Of a DNA stretch of 64,000 bases, positions 29,085 through 37,755 are shown one piece after another. Below the pieces are notes generated by a model. That model was given only the letters and a program-made list of their open reading frames with translations, was not told the DNA's origin and did not search any database. A program made the translations under genes and the position numbers. Positions within the stretch are counted from its first letter, which is position 1, and each line of letters opens with the position of its first letter. The stretch is from the NCBI GenBank assembly GCA_017546205.1, contig JAFYXJ010000021.1:57556-121555 (forward strand), in the 5' to 3' direction. The stretch comes from Clostridia bacterium (GTDB lineage: Bacteria; Bacillota; Clostridia; Monoglobales; Monoglobaceae).

Positions 29085-29490
29085 ATTCTAATTCCGATGT
29101 ACAATGGGGACAACGGCTTGCTTTGATGGCAATCTCACTCTGGCAGTAGGGACAGGTTTTTGTAGTAGGTTCTTCTACCACCTCTTCCTGTTTCTTTTTC
29201 TTTGCCACGGTGTTAATCAGTTTCACCATTACAAAGATGACAAACGCCATGACGATAAAGTCAATGATTGCAGTTAAAAACGCACCGTATTTGACTTCTG
29301 CCTCACCGATTTTGAACATCAAATCTCCCAATGCTTTGGTGCCGAACAATCCCAAAAGAGGTGTCAGCATATCACCAACCAGAGAAGATACAATTTTCTG
29401 GAATGCACCGCCGATGATAACGCCGACAGCCAGATCCAGCACATTACCGCGCATCGCAAAGGCTTTGAATTCCTCAAAAAACTTTTTCAT
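29083..29490 (-). CDS. mscL: Large-conductance mechanosensitive channel with zinc ribbon
   Basis: MscL opens when the membrane is stretched and vents solutes after osmotic downshock. Residues 1-95 are the classic two-helix channel: FKAFAMRGNVLDLAVGVIIG (pore helix), then AFLTAIIDFIVMAFVIFVMVKLIN. After a charged linker there is an extra C-terminal zinc ribbon, TCPYCQSEIAIKASRCPHC, which many MscL proteins lack. Length 135. AAGGAGGA precedes the ATG. Confidence 0.95.
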   Translation of the reverse strand: MKKFFEEFKAFAMRGNVLDLAVGVIIGGAFQKIVSSLVGDMLTPLLGLFGTKALGDLMFKIGEAEVKYGAFLTAIIDFIVMAFVIFVMVKLINTVAKKKKQEEVVEEPTTKTCPYCQSEIAIKASRCPHCTSELE

Positions 29491-29513
29491 TTATTTTCCT
29501 CCTTATGTAAATT

Positions 29514-30242
29514 TTATCTTTGTACTACAAAAAACAGTCGTTGAGAATCCTGTCTGGGTTCTTCAAAAGAAAGTCCGTCATAGACACCAAGACAAGTAAG
29601 ACCCGCTTCCTCTATCATAGAAAGCAACTGTTCTTTGGTATACACCCGCTCCTGCTGATATTCCTCCTGACGGCTATAACTGCCATCAACATTCTTCATA
29701 AAAAATGTCAAATCAAAATAGCAGATATCTTCTTCCAGACTGTTTTCCCAAACACAGAAGGCATCCTCATCATCATAGACAAATGTATTGCCGTCTAATA
29801 CTTCCTGAAACTTGTACGGCGTATTCACATCAAAAATCAAGATTCCGCCGGGGTTTAGGTAATAATGAAGCAGTTTCAGCATTGAAACCACATCGCCGTC
29901 ATCCAGCAGATAATTCACGCCGTCAAGGGCACAAACCATAGCATCCACAGTGCCATAAAGTTCAAATTCCGTCATATCCTGATGGAGAAACAAAATGTCT
30001 TTCCCTGCATGAAGCGCCTTTTCTCGTGCAAGTCCAAGCATTTCCTCCGAGGCATCCAGACCAATCATCTCATAACCACGATTCGCCATAGGGATAGTTA
30101 CATTTCCTGTTCCGCATCCCAAATCCAAAACCAAATGGGGGGTTAAGCCAATCCGACGGAACACGGCTTCATAGTAATCCACAAACGCCTCGTAATCCAC
30201 ATCCTGAAATCTGTCATAGCATTTTGCCAGAATGTCATACAT
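29514..30242 (-). CDS. Class I SAM-dependent methyltransferase
   Basis: A 242-residue Rossmann-fold methyltransferase: motif I LDLGCGTGNVTIPMA near residue 40, GLDASEEMLGLAREKA, and MVCALDGVNYL in the motif IV position. The acceptor cannot be read from the sequence. It follows pcrA on the same strand by 12 bases and may be read through from that operon. Confidence 0.9.
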   Translation of the reverse strand: MYDILAKCYDRFQDVDYEAFVDYYEAVFRRIGLTPHLVLDLGCGTGNVTIPMANRGYEMIGLDASEEMLGLAREKALHAGKDILFLHQDMTEFELYGTVDAMVCALDGVNYLLDDGDVVSMLKLLHYYLNPGGILIFDVNTPYKFQEVLDGNTFVYDDEDAFCVWENSLEEDICYFDLTFFMKNVDGSYSRQEEYQQERVYTKEQLLSMIEEAGLTCLGVYDGLSFEEPRQDSQRLFFVVQR

Positions 30243-30254
30243 GGAAAACCCCTC

Positions 30255-32597
30255 CTACAGTTTTTCAATGGGTGCATACGCAGCCAATAATTTTTTCTCC
30301 CCGACTTCCGGAAACTCAATACGCAAAAGCACATCTTTTCCCATACTCTGGGCAGAAATGACCGTACCAATACCAAACTTCCGATGGTTGACCTTATCAC
30401 CGGACGCATAATCCGGCAAATCACCTACCAAAACCTCCGGTTTATTCTGTCCCTCTAAAAGTGCACTTCTGCCAAAGCCTGCCGCCTTGCCGGATGGAAT
30501 CTCTCCAAAAGATACCGTCTTGGGTCGTTCCTCGTAAATGTTCAGCAGTTCCTGAGGGATTTCTTCCAAAAATCGTGACGGAGGGTTATATTTGGTGGCA
30601 CCAAACAAAGTTCTGCTTTTCGCCCGTGACAGATACAACCGCTCTTTCGCACGGGTAATACCCACATAACAAAGGCGGCGTTCTTCTTCAATTTCCTCTT
30701 CATCGCCAAAGGAACGCATACCGGGGAAAACCCCCTCTTCCATTCCCAGCAAAAAGACATTGGGAAATTCCAGTCCCTTAGCACTATGCAATGTCATCAA
30801 GGTAACCGTTTCCTGTGCTTCATCATAGTTGTCAATATCGGATATCAGGGAAATATCTTCCAGAATATCCCCCAAGGTAACCTCAGCATTTTTGGCAACC
30901 GCCTCCTGAATCATGGAAATAAACTCATCCAAGTTCTCAAGGCGTGTCTGGTTTTCCACCGTCTTTTCTTTATTCAATGCAGCAATCATACCGCTTTTTT
31001 CCATAACCGTTTTCACAAACAGTTCTAATCCCATGCCCTCATCCAGTTCTCTGCGCAGTCCCTGAATCAGACCGGCAAAACCTTTCATTTTTTCTGCCGT
31101 TGCACCGGAAAATTCCGGATAACTGTCTGCTTTTCTACTAATTTCATACAGTGTGACCCCGTCTCTACCGGCAACTTCCTGTGCTTTGGAAACAGTGGTT
31201 GCACCGATGCCCCGTTTTGGTTCATTTACCACACGAAGAAATGCCACATCATCGCCTGCATTTTGAATCAAACGCAGATAAGAGGTCAAGTCCTTGATTT
31301 CTTTTCTGTCGTAGAATCGAAGACCGCCCAGAACCTTATAGGGAATTGCCGATTTTAAGAGGGCATCCTCCACGATACGGGACATGGCATTCATACGATA
31401 CAAAATCACGCTGTCATTGAGATTCCCGTCCAGATTTCGGATGCTGTCTGCGATATGGTACGCCTCCCGATGTTCATCAAGGGCAGTATACAATTCAATG
31501 GCGTCACCTTTCCCTTGTGCCGTCCAGAGTTCCTTTCCTTTTCTACCTGCATTATGCCGGATTACCGCATTGGCGGCATCCAGAATGGTCTGGGTAGAAC
31601 GATAATTTTCCTCCAATTTAATGACGGTACAATCAGGGAACTCCTTTTCAAAGCCAAGAATATTCCGGATATCCGCACCGCGAAATTTATAAATACTCTG
31701 GTCATCATCGCCCACTACGCAAAGGTTTCGGTGTCCCTCTGCCAAGAGGCTTACCAGCCGGTATTGGGCATGGTTGGTGTCCTGATACTCATCCACCAGT
31801 ATATACCGGAACCGATTCCGGTAATACTGGAGCACATCCGGACATTCTTCCAAAAGCCGAACGGTATTTCCTATCAGGTCATCAAAATCCATGGCATTGT
31901 TCTTTTTTAATTTCTTTTGATACGCTTCATACAGCCGTGCTATGGTTGAAAGATAAAAATCTCCCCCTACCTGAGACGCATATTCCGTCGGGTCAAGAAG
32001 TTTATCTTTTGCCTGACTGATAATAGACAGCACTGCCCGGGGCGGATATTTTTTATCATCAATATTCAATTCCTTGATACATTCTTTCATCAGAGTTTGC
32101 TGGTCTGCCGTATCATAGATGGTAAAACTCTTGTCATATCCGATTTTATCCGCATCCCGTCGCAACATCTTGACACAAGATGAATGAAATGTTCCGGCAG
32201 CAATATCTCCGCCGGATTCCCCCAGTTTTTGTATCAGTCTTTGTTTCAGTTCCCCCGCCGCCTTATTGGTAAAGGTAATGGCAAGAATCTGCCACGGCGA
32301 TGGGGTCTCCCCCACAAGATAGTCAAACAAATGCGGGGGAAGTTCATCAATTTCTCCATCTGCATACCAAGAGAGAATCTCTGTCTCTTCCGGCGTAATG
32401 CCGGCTGGTTCTCCCCGATAAGCGCCAAACTGCATCAAATGCGCAATCTTATGTACAATAACGGTGGTCTTTCCGCTCCCCGCTCCTGCAAGTACCAAAA
32501 GAGGGCCGTCCGTCTTAAGGACAGCCTCTTTTTGCCGTTGATTCAGTTTTGAATACTCTTTTGCAAGAATCTTATTTCTTAATTCCTGAAAACTCAT
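30255..32597 (-). CDS. pcrA: ATP-dependent DNA helicase PcrA/UvrD
   Basis: Superfamily 1 3'-5' helicase for repair and replication-fork clearing. I chose the ATG at 32597 (GAGGAGCG upstream); it lies inside the end of mnmA, a 26-base overlap. The 780-residue protein has LNQRQKEAV (Q motif), Walker A LAGAGSGKTT near 37-44, LAITFTNKAA, DEYQDTNHAQ (motif II), GDDDQSIYKFRGA (motif III), LEENYRSTQ (IV), VTLMTLHSAKGLEFPNVFL (V) and RRLCYVGITRAKERLYL (VI). The C-terminus has the GDKVNHRKFGIGTV module typical of PcrA. Confidence 0.96.
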   Translation of the reverse strand: MSFQELRNKILAKEYSKLNQRQKEAVLKTDGPLLVLAGAGSGKTTVIVHKIAHLMQFGAYRGEPAGITPEETEILSWYADGEIDELPPHLFDYLVGETPSPWQILAITFTNKAAGELKQRLIQKLGESGGDIAAGTFHSSCVKMLRRDADKIGYDKSFTIYDTADQQTLMKECIKELNIDDKKYPPRAVLSIISQAKDKLLDPTEYASQVGGDFYLSTIARLYEAYQKKLKKNNAMDFDDLIGNTVRLLEECPDVLQYYRNRFRYILVDEYQDTNHAQYRLVSLLAEGHRNLCVVGDDDQSIYKFRGADIRNILGFEKEFPDCTVIKLEENYRSTQTILDAANAVIRHNAGRKGKELWTAQGKGDAIELYTALDEHREAYHIADSIRNLDGNLNDSVILYRMNAMSRIVEDALLKSAIPYKVLGGLRFYDRKEIKDLTSYLRLIQNAGDDVAFLRVVNEPKRGIGATTVSKAQEVAGRDGVTLYEISRKADSYPEFSGATAEKMKGFAGLIQGLRRELDEGMGLELFVKTVMEKSGMIAALNKEKTVENQTRLENLDEFISMIQEAVAKNAEVTLGDILEDISLISDIDNYDEAQETVTLMTLHSAKGLEFPNVFLLGMEEGVFPGMRSFGDEEEIEEERRLCYVGITRAKERLYLSRAKSRTLFGATKYNPPSRFLEEIPQELLNIYEERPKTVSFGEIPSGKAAGFGRSALLEGQNKPEVLVGDLPDYASGDKVNHRKFGIGTVISAQSMGKDVLLRIEFPEVGEKKLLAAYAPIEKL

Positions 32598-33657
32598 AAT
32601 CGCTCCTCTGTATGGTGGCACCGCCCAGCACCAAGTCTCCATCAGGCTGATAGAATGCCACAGCCTGTCCCGGCGTAATGGCACGCTGAGGCGTATCAAA
32701 CTCCACCTTAACGCCGTCCCCCCACGGAATCACCGTTCCTTTTGCGGGTTTGGCGCTGTATCGCACCTTGATATCAGCACGAATAGGTTCTGTCAAATGT
32801 TCAAAGGGAATGAAGTTAAGAGCATCTGCATACAGTTTTTTTGCAAATTCTTCTCCTTTTTCGCCCAGAATCACTTGATTCTGTTCCGGTTCAATTCCCA
32901 GTACAAACATAGGTTTGCCAAAGGCAATTCCCAGGCCTTTTCTCTGTCCCACGGTATAATTGACAATCCCCTGATGTTCACCCAATACGTTGCCGCTTTT
33001 ATCCACAAACAATCCCTTGGGAGGGAGCGTCCCCAACCGCTTTGCCAAAAATGCCGCATAATCCTTATCGGGGATAAAACAGATTTCCATACTATCCGGC
33101 TTATTGGCCGTGGGAATACCAAGCTCCTCCGCTTTTGCGCGAACTGCTGTTTTATCTGAAAATCCACCCAAAGGCATCAGCACATGTGCCAACTGCTCCT
33201 GAGTCAGGTTATAAAGCACATAAGTCTGGTCTTTTTCTGCCGCCGCACCTCGATGCAAAAGATATCTTCCCGTCTCCGAGTCCTCAGATATCTTCGCATA
33301 GTGTCCGGTGGCAATCTTATCTGCACCCAGATCCTTTGCCGCCTGCAACATGGCATCAAATTTCAAATGCCGGTTGCATGCAATACACGGATTGGGGGTT
33401 CTGCCATTTACATATTCCTGCGAAAAATAATCCACCACATAGTGGGAAAATTCCTCTCGAAAGTCCAGAACATAATGGGGAATACCCAAGAAATCCGCAA
33501 CCCGTTTTGCATCCTCTGCGGCAGAAGAAAGGTGGCTTCCTTCCCCGTCCCAGAGATGCATGGTAATGCCAATCACTTCATATCCCTGCTCTTTCAGTAC
33601 AGCCGCCGCAACGCTACTGTCTACACCGCCGGACAATCCAATGACTACCCGTTTCAT
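32572..33657 (-). CDS. mnmA: tRNA-specific 2-thiouridylase MnmA
   Basis: Thiolates U34 of Lys, Glu and Gln tRNAs with sulfur from a cysteine desulfurase. The 361-residue protein has the PP-loop VIGLSGGVDSSVAAAVL near residues 4-20, the first catalytic Cys in TPNPCIACNRHLKF near 101, the second in SMEICFIPDKDY near 200, and VGQRKGLG. Its ATG has GAGGAAGAG inside the end of iscU, 3 bases before. Its place directly behind iscS and iscU suggests IscS feeds sulfur to both cluster assembly and tRNA. Confidence 0.97.
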   Translation of the reverse strand: MKRVVIGLSGGVDSSVAAAVLKEQGYEVIGITMHLWDGEGSHLSSAAEDAKRVADFLGIPHYVLDFREEFSHYVVDYFSQEYVNGRTPNPCIACNRHLKFDAMLQAAKDLGADKIATGHYAKISEDSETGRYLLHRGAAAEKDQTYVLYNLTQEQLAHVLMPLGGFSDKTAVRAKAEELGIPTANKPDSMEICFIPDKDYAAFLAKRLGTLPPKGLFVDKSGNVLGEHQGIVNYTVGQRKGLGIAFGKPMFVLGIEPEQNQVILGEKGEEFAKKLYADALNFIPFEHLTEPIRADIKVRYSAKPAKGTVIPWGDGVKVEFDTPQRAITPGQAVAFYQPDGDLVLGGATIQRSDYEFSGIKK

Positions 33658-33660
33658 GGG

Positions 33661-34110
33661 TTACTCTTCCTCGTGGTCGTGGTGATGATGGCAGGAACTG
33701 CAACATCCACTGCATTTTAATCCTGCCGGCGGAGTCAGCCCCTTGCGCTCATAATAATTGAAGATCGCAGACTGAACTGCCTCTTCTGCCAGAACAGAGC
33801 AATGCAGTTTCACAGGGGGAAGACCATCCAAGGCTTCCACAACTGCTTTATTGGTCATCTGTAATGCTTCATCCACACTTTTGCCTTTAACCAGTTCTGT
33901 TGCCATAGAACTGGTTGCAATTGCAGCACCGCAACCAAATGTTTTGAACTTTACATCTTCAATGATGTTGGTTTCTTCGTTGATTTTCATGTAGATTTTC
34001 ATGATATCACCGCATTGGGGATTTCCTACCTCGCCAACAGCGTTGGCATCTTCAATTTCTCCCACATTTCTGGGATTGCTGAAATGGTCCATTACTTTTT
34101 CACTATACAT
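33661..34110 (-). CDS. iscU: Iron-sulfur scaffold IscU/NifU with metal-binding tail
   Basis: Scaffold on which iron-sulfur clusters form. The 149-residue protein has the three conserved cysteines in NPQCGDIMK, FGCGAAIATSSM and HCSVLAEEA. After the usual end it carries an unusual tail (GLKCSGCCSSCHHHHDH) with four cysteines and five histidines that could bind extra metal. Close relatives in clostridia often carry a short Cys-rich tail; the His run is stronger than usual. AAGGAG precedes the ATG. Between iscS and mnmA. Confidence 0.95.
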   Translation of the reverse strand: MYSEKVMDHFSNPRNVGEIEDANAVGEVGNPQCGDIMKIYMKINEETNIIEDVKFKTFGCGAAIATSSMATELVKGKSVDEALQMTNKAVVEALDGLPPVKLHCSVLAEEAVQSAIFNYYERKGLTPPAGLKCSGCCSSCHHHHDHEEE

Positions 34111-34123
34111 ATCGATTCACTCC

Positions 34124-35305
34124 TTACTTATTTTCTTTCAAAAATGTTTCATAGAGGGGAGACATTGCTCTCAGCCGCGCAACAATCTCGCTGACTGCAG
34201 CAACAATGGCATCTACATCCTCTATGGTGTTCTCCATATCAAAACTGCACCGCAAAGAACCATGTGCCTCTTCATGTTTTCTGCCGATAGCAAGCAAAAC
34301 GTGAGAAGGGTCCAGAGAACCCGAGGTGCAGGCACTTCCGCTGGATGCGGAAATTCCTTTCATATCAAGGAACAATAACAAGCCTTCTCCCTCAATAAAG
34401 GAGAATGAAATATTGGCATTTCCCGGAAGACGTTCTTCCGGATGTCCGTTAAGCTGAGCGTAGGGAACCTGTTCCAGAATTTTGCTGATATAACGGTCTC
34501 TCAACTGGGTCAGGTACGCCGCTTTTTTAGGAATATCTGCTGTTGCAAGTTCAATGGCTTTTCCAAGACCTACAATGCCGGGTACGTTTTCGGTGCCGGC
34601 ACGGCGACCTCTCTCCTGGGCGCCGCCGGTAATAAATGAGTTCAATTTTACGCCCTTACGGACATAGAGAGCACCGCTACCCTTAGGACCGTGAAATTTG
34701 TGTCCGGTCAGGGAAAGCAGGTCAATATTCATAGTTTTTACATCAATAGGCACCATACCGATTGCCTGAACAGCATCCGTATGGAACAAAACGCCCGCCT
34801 CCTTGGCAACGGCACCAATTTGAGAAATCGGCATCAATGTTCCAATTTCATTGTTGGCAAACATAACGGTAATCAACACCGTGGTATCTTTGATTGCCGC
34901 CTTAACATCCTCAGCTGAAACCCTGCCATAAGCATCCACCGGAAGATACGTCACCTCAAAGCCTTCTTTTTCCAGACTCTGACAAGTGTGCAGAACCGCA
35001 TGATGTTCCACAGCGGTTGTAATGATATGATTACCCTTTTCTTTCAGACTTCTTGCAACCGAACGGATTGCCCAGTTGTCCGCCTCACTTCCGGAGCCGG
35101 TAAAATAAATTTCATTGGGTTCTGCACCGATGGCAGTTGCCACCTGTGCTCTTGCTGTCTCCACCGCAGTTTTTGCTTCACGCCCCTCTGCATAAATGCT
35201 GGACGGGTTGCCGTAAGTACCTCCAAGATACGGGAGCATTGCCTCCAACACCTGAGGATTCACCTTGGTGGTTGCTGCGTTGTCTACGTAAATACGTTGA
35301 TTCAT
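34124..35305 (-). CDS. iscS: Cysteine desulfurase
   Basis: PLP enzyme that takes sulfur from cysteine for cluster assembly and tRNA thiolation. The 393-residue protein shows VDNAATTKVNP at the N-terminus, SGSEADNWAI, the PLP lysine in LTGHKFHGPKG near residue 205, and the catalytic Cys in SGSACTSGSLDPSHV near 328, in the short-loop NifS/IscS form. First gene of iscS-iscU-mnmA-pcrA. No IscR gene is adjacent. Confidence 0.96.
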   Translation of the reverse strand: MNQRIYVDNAATTKVNPQVLEAMLPYLGGTYGNPSSIYAEGREAKTAVETARAQVATAIGAEPNEIYFTGSGSEADNWAIRSVARSLKEKGNHIITTAVEHHAVLHTCQSLEKEGFEVTYLPVDAYGRVSAEDVKAAIKDTTVLITVMFANNEIGTLMPISQIGAVAKEAGVLFHTDAVQAIGMVPIDVKTMNIDLLSLTGHKFHGPKGSGALYVRKGVKLNSFITGGAQERGRRAGTENVPGIVGLGKAIELATADIPKKAAYLTQLRDRYISKILEQVPYAQLNGHPEERLPGNANISFSFIEGEGLLLFLDMKGISASSGSACTSGSLDPSHVLLAIGRKHEEAHGSLRCSFDMENTIEDVDAIVAAVSEIVARLRAMSPLYETFLKENK

Positions 35306-35370
35306 TGTAGTCCTACCTTTCTTTTACAGAGTGCAATCTATGAAAAGTAGATGTTCTGTAAGAATTATGA

Positions 35371-35438
35371 TTTATATTTTTGTGATTCTGCCACCGCAAG
35401 TTTATCACACCGTTCATTTTCCGGGTGCCCGGCATGGC
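35371..35438 (-). pseudogene. Duplicated rnhA 3' end (remnant)
   Basis: These 68 bases match 35571-35638, the last codons of rnhA plus a few bases past the stop, at exactly 200 bp offset with four mismatches. All four fall at third codon positions and keep the amino acids (GHPENERCDKLAVAESQKY). No start or upstream part of the gene remains. It is either the end of an old rnhA copy or the original 3' end left behind by a mobile element that integrated there. Confidence 0.8.
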
Positions 35439-35519
35439 CTTTGATCCTCGTCGCAAGCATCGTTTTCTGCTTCGCATTGCTTCTCAACGCTTCGCTTTTT
35501 CACTCGCTTGCTCCTCTTT

Positions 35520-35543
35520 CCCAAAAATCTTCCGATTTTTGGG
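35520..35543 (-). terminator. Terminator-type hairpin downstream of rnhA
   Basis: Perfect 10-bp stem CCCAAAAATC / GATTTTTGGG with a four-base loop, 22 bases after the rnhA stop. No clean U-run follows on the minus strand. The rest of 35306-35564 holds the rnhA remnant and no other gene. Confidence 0.6.
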
Positions 35544-35564
35544 AGCCCTTTTTCCTTGTCTGGG

Positions 35565-36014
35565 TTAACCTTTATATTTTTGTGATTCTGCCACGGCGAG
35601 TTTATCGCACCGCTCATTTTCCGGGTGCCCGGCATGGCCCTTCACCCAGACAAGGGTGACTTCATGGCGTTCCAGAAGATCCAGAATCTGTTCCCACAAA
35701 TCAGGGTTAAGAGCCTTTTCTTTGGCTGTCCGCATCCAGCCTTTGGCTTTCCATTTTTCAGCCCACCTTTGCTGGATGGCATCCACAAAATATTTGGAAT
35801 CACTGTAAAGAGTGACCTTGCATGGCTCGGTCAATGCCTTGAGTCCTGCAATGACCGCGGTCAGTTCCATCCGGTTATTGGTGGTATTCGATTCACCGCC
35901 GGAAAGTTCCCGTTCAAACTGCTTGTACCGCAGTATGGTGCCCCAGCCGCCGGGTCCGGGATTTCCGCTGCATGCACCGTCTGTAAACATTTCGACATGC
36001 TTTTTTTCTGCCAT
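35565..36014 (-). CDS. rnhA: Ribonuclease HI
   Basis: Removes RNA from RNA-DNA hybrids. The 149-residue enzyme has all four acidic catalytic residues: Asp in MFTDGACSGNPGPGGWG, Glu in NNRMELTAVIAGL, Asp in LYSDSKYFVDAI and Asp in NERCDKLAV, plus the VKGHAGHPEN loop. GAGGAG precedes the ATG. Its last 22 codons are duplicated 200 bp downstream. Confidence 0.97.
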   Translation of the reverse strand: MAEKKHVEMFTDGACSGNPGPGGWGTILRYKQFERELSGGESNTTNNRMELTAVIAGLKALTEPCKVTLYSDSKYFVDAIQQRWAEKWKAKGWMRTAKEKALNPDLWEQILDLLERHEVTLVWVKGHAGHPENERCDKLAVAESQKYKG

Positions 36015-36099
36015 ACCCGGTCTCCTCTCTGCAAAAATTCACCTTGTAGTATACCACACTACTTTTAAAAAATCCATAGTTTTCTTCAAAATATTCCAT

Positions 36100-36624
36100 T
36101 TATTTTCTGTTTTTCCAGCGGTTAATGACCCCCATAATCACAGGAATCAAAATCAACTGTATTATGATGCCCGGAAAGGCATCCAGAAACCCTCCTACGA
36201 GAAATGCTTGAAAGGAAAAGGCTTTTCCGCCCAGTCCCAGAACCAGTGTTTTTACAATCCCCCAAACAATCCGTCCGGAAAGCATCGCTGTCACCAAACA
36301 GAGATACAGTTTTCCCGTATTGGGTTCCTTGAGCCTTCCATATGTACCCCCAATCACCAATCCGTAAGTTGCAAGTTCACATGCCATCCAGATTCCGCTG
36401 GGATACAGAGGCGGCATAGAAAAAACTGCTCCCCGCAAAATCGGAAGGATTAACCCCACCCCCATACCATACCATGGGCCACATAGCAATCCACAGAGCA
36501 TGACCGGAAGATGCATGGGCAATAAACTATCCCCAATTTCCTTGACTTGTGCAGTAAAAAACGGCAATACCATACCAAGGGCAAGGAACATTGCCGATAA
36601 GGTTAACTTTTTGTTTCGTCTCAT
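36100..36624 (-). CDS. ECF transporter S component
   Basis: A 174-residue membrane protein with about five or six helices. It has the ECF substrate-binding layout: an N-terminal alanine-rich helix (LTLSAMFLALGMVLPFF), a LPMHLPVMLCGLLCGPWYG segment and GVGLILPILRG. Such S components bind a vitamin or precursor and use a shared ECF energising module, which is not in this window. The vitamin cannot be told. GAGGG precedes the ATG. Confidence 0.82.
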   Translation of the reverse strand: MRRNKKLTLSAMFLALGMVLPFFTAQVKEIGDSLLPMHLPVMLCGLLCGPWYGMGVGLILPILRGAVFSMPPLYPSGIWMACELATYGLVIGGTYGRLKEPNTGKLYLCLVTAMLSGRIVWGIVKTLVLGLGGKAFSFQAFLVGGFLDAFPGIIIQLILIPVIMGVINRWKNRK

Positions 36625-36718
36625 CCTTCATCCCTCATTTCTTTTGCTGTTTTATTCTACCACAGTCCATCAAAAATGTAAATGCCGGATTTTTCTGCAG
36701 AATTGGCATGATTTTATA

Positions 36719-36735
36719 AAACTAAACTTTAGTTT
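36719..36735. promoter_or_regulatory. Palindromic operator candidate before the ROK kinase gene
   Basis: AAACTAAA-C-TTTAGTTT is a perfect palindrome with 8-bp arms. A TATAAT-like -10 lies about 35 bases downstream, so a repressor here would act at or above the -35. Confidence 0.45.
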
Positions 36736-36810
36736 GGCACAGAATTATATTTTTTTCTGTTGAAATTCTTTTATAATGTAAGATAAGAAAAAAGAAAGCG
36801 AGTGTGCGAT

Positions 36811-37755
36811 ATGTATACAGGTATTGATATTGGCGGAACCAAGTGTGCAGTTCTTACGGCTGACCAGAACGGTACCATCCTTGAGAAAATCAAATTCCCC
36901 ACCACAACTGTAAACGAGACCATTGCAAATATCATAGACGGCGTAAGAAAACTTGGATGTTCTGACGCCATCGGGATCAGTTGCGGAGGACCTTTGGATT
37001 CCAAAAAAGGAATCATTCTTTCCCCGCCCAATCTTCCCGGTTGGGATGAGATTCCCATTGTTCAAATATTGGAGGATGAGTTTCAGGTTCCCGTTGCCAT
37101 CCAGAACGACGCCAATGCGTGCGCCCTTGCTGAATGGAAGTTCGGTGCCGGCAGAGGTTGTGAAAACATGGTATTCCTCACCTTTGGCACCGGTCTGGGT
37201 GCAGGACTGATCCTGAACGGACAGCTCTACAGCGGTACCAATGATATGGCAGGTGAAGCGGGTCACATCCGCTTAACCGAATTTGGTCCGGTAGGATACG
37301 GCAAAGCAGGTTCCTTTGAAGGATATTGTTCCGGAGGCGGAATTGCAAAAATTGCTCAAACCATCGCCACCGAATATCTTCAAATGGGAAAGACCGTTGA
37401 TTTTTGCAACGCTTTTGACGAACTCCCCTCTATTTCTGCAAAGGATGTAGCGGAATCTGCTCTGAAAGGTGATCCCGCCGCCATTCGGGTTTACGATATC
37501 TGTGCAGAAAAATTAGGTGCCGGACTTTCGGTGCTGATTGATATTCTCAATCCGGAACGGATTGTACTGGGAAGTATTTTTCAACGAAGCGAGCATTTAC
37601 TTCGCAAAAAAATGCAGGAAGTCATTGACCGGGAAACCCTTTCTTTTTCCAATCAGGTTTGTCAGGTCGTTCCTGCAGAACTAGGTGATTCTATCGGCGA
37701 CGTAGCCGCAATCTCGGTAGCCATGTTGGCTGAACAAAAAGGAGGATTACAATGA
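36811..37755 (+). CDS. ROK family sugar kinase
   Basis: A 314-residue kinase of the glucokinase/N-acetylmannosamine kinase type. The ATP loop is TGIDIGGTKCAVL at the N-terminus and the catalytic Asp is in IQNDANACALAEW, followed by TFGTGLGAGLI. The usual ROK zinc cluster is lost: FGPVGYGKAGSFEGYCSGGGI keeps the backbone of the motif but has none of the three cluster cysteines. The ATG at 36811 is 8 bases after AAAGCGAG; a GTG at 36802 is possible. It overlaps the next gene by 4 bases. Confidence 0.88.
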   Translation: MYTGIDIGGTKCAVLTADQNGTILEKIKFPTTTVNETIANIIDGVRKLGCSDAIGISCGGPLDSKKGIILSPPNLPGWDEIPIVQILEDEFQVPVAIQNDANACALAEWKFGAGRGCENMVFLTFGTGLGAGLILNGQLYSGTNDMAGEAGHIRLTEFGPVGYGKAGSFEGYCSGGGIAKIAQTIATEYLQMGKTVDFCNAFDELPSISAKDVAESALKGDPAAIRVYDICAEKLGAGLSVLIDILNPERIVLGSIFQRSEHLLRKKMQEVIDRETLSFSNQVCQVVPAELGDSIGDVAAISVAMLAEQKGGLQ

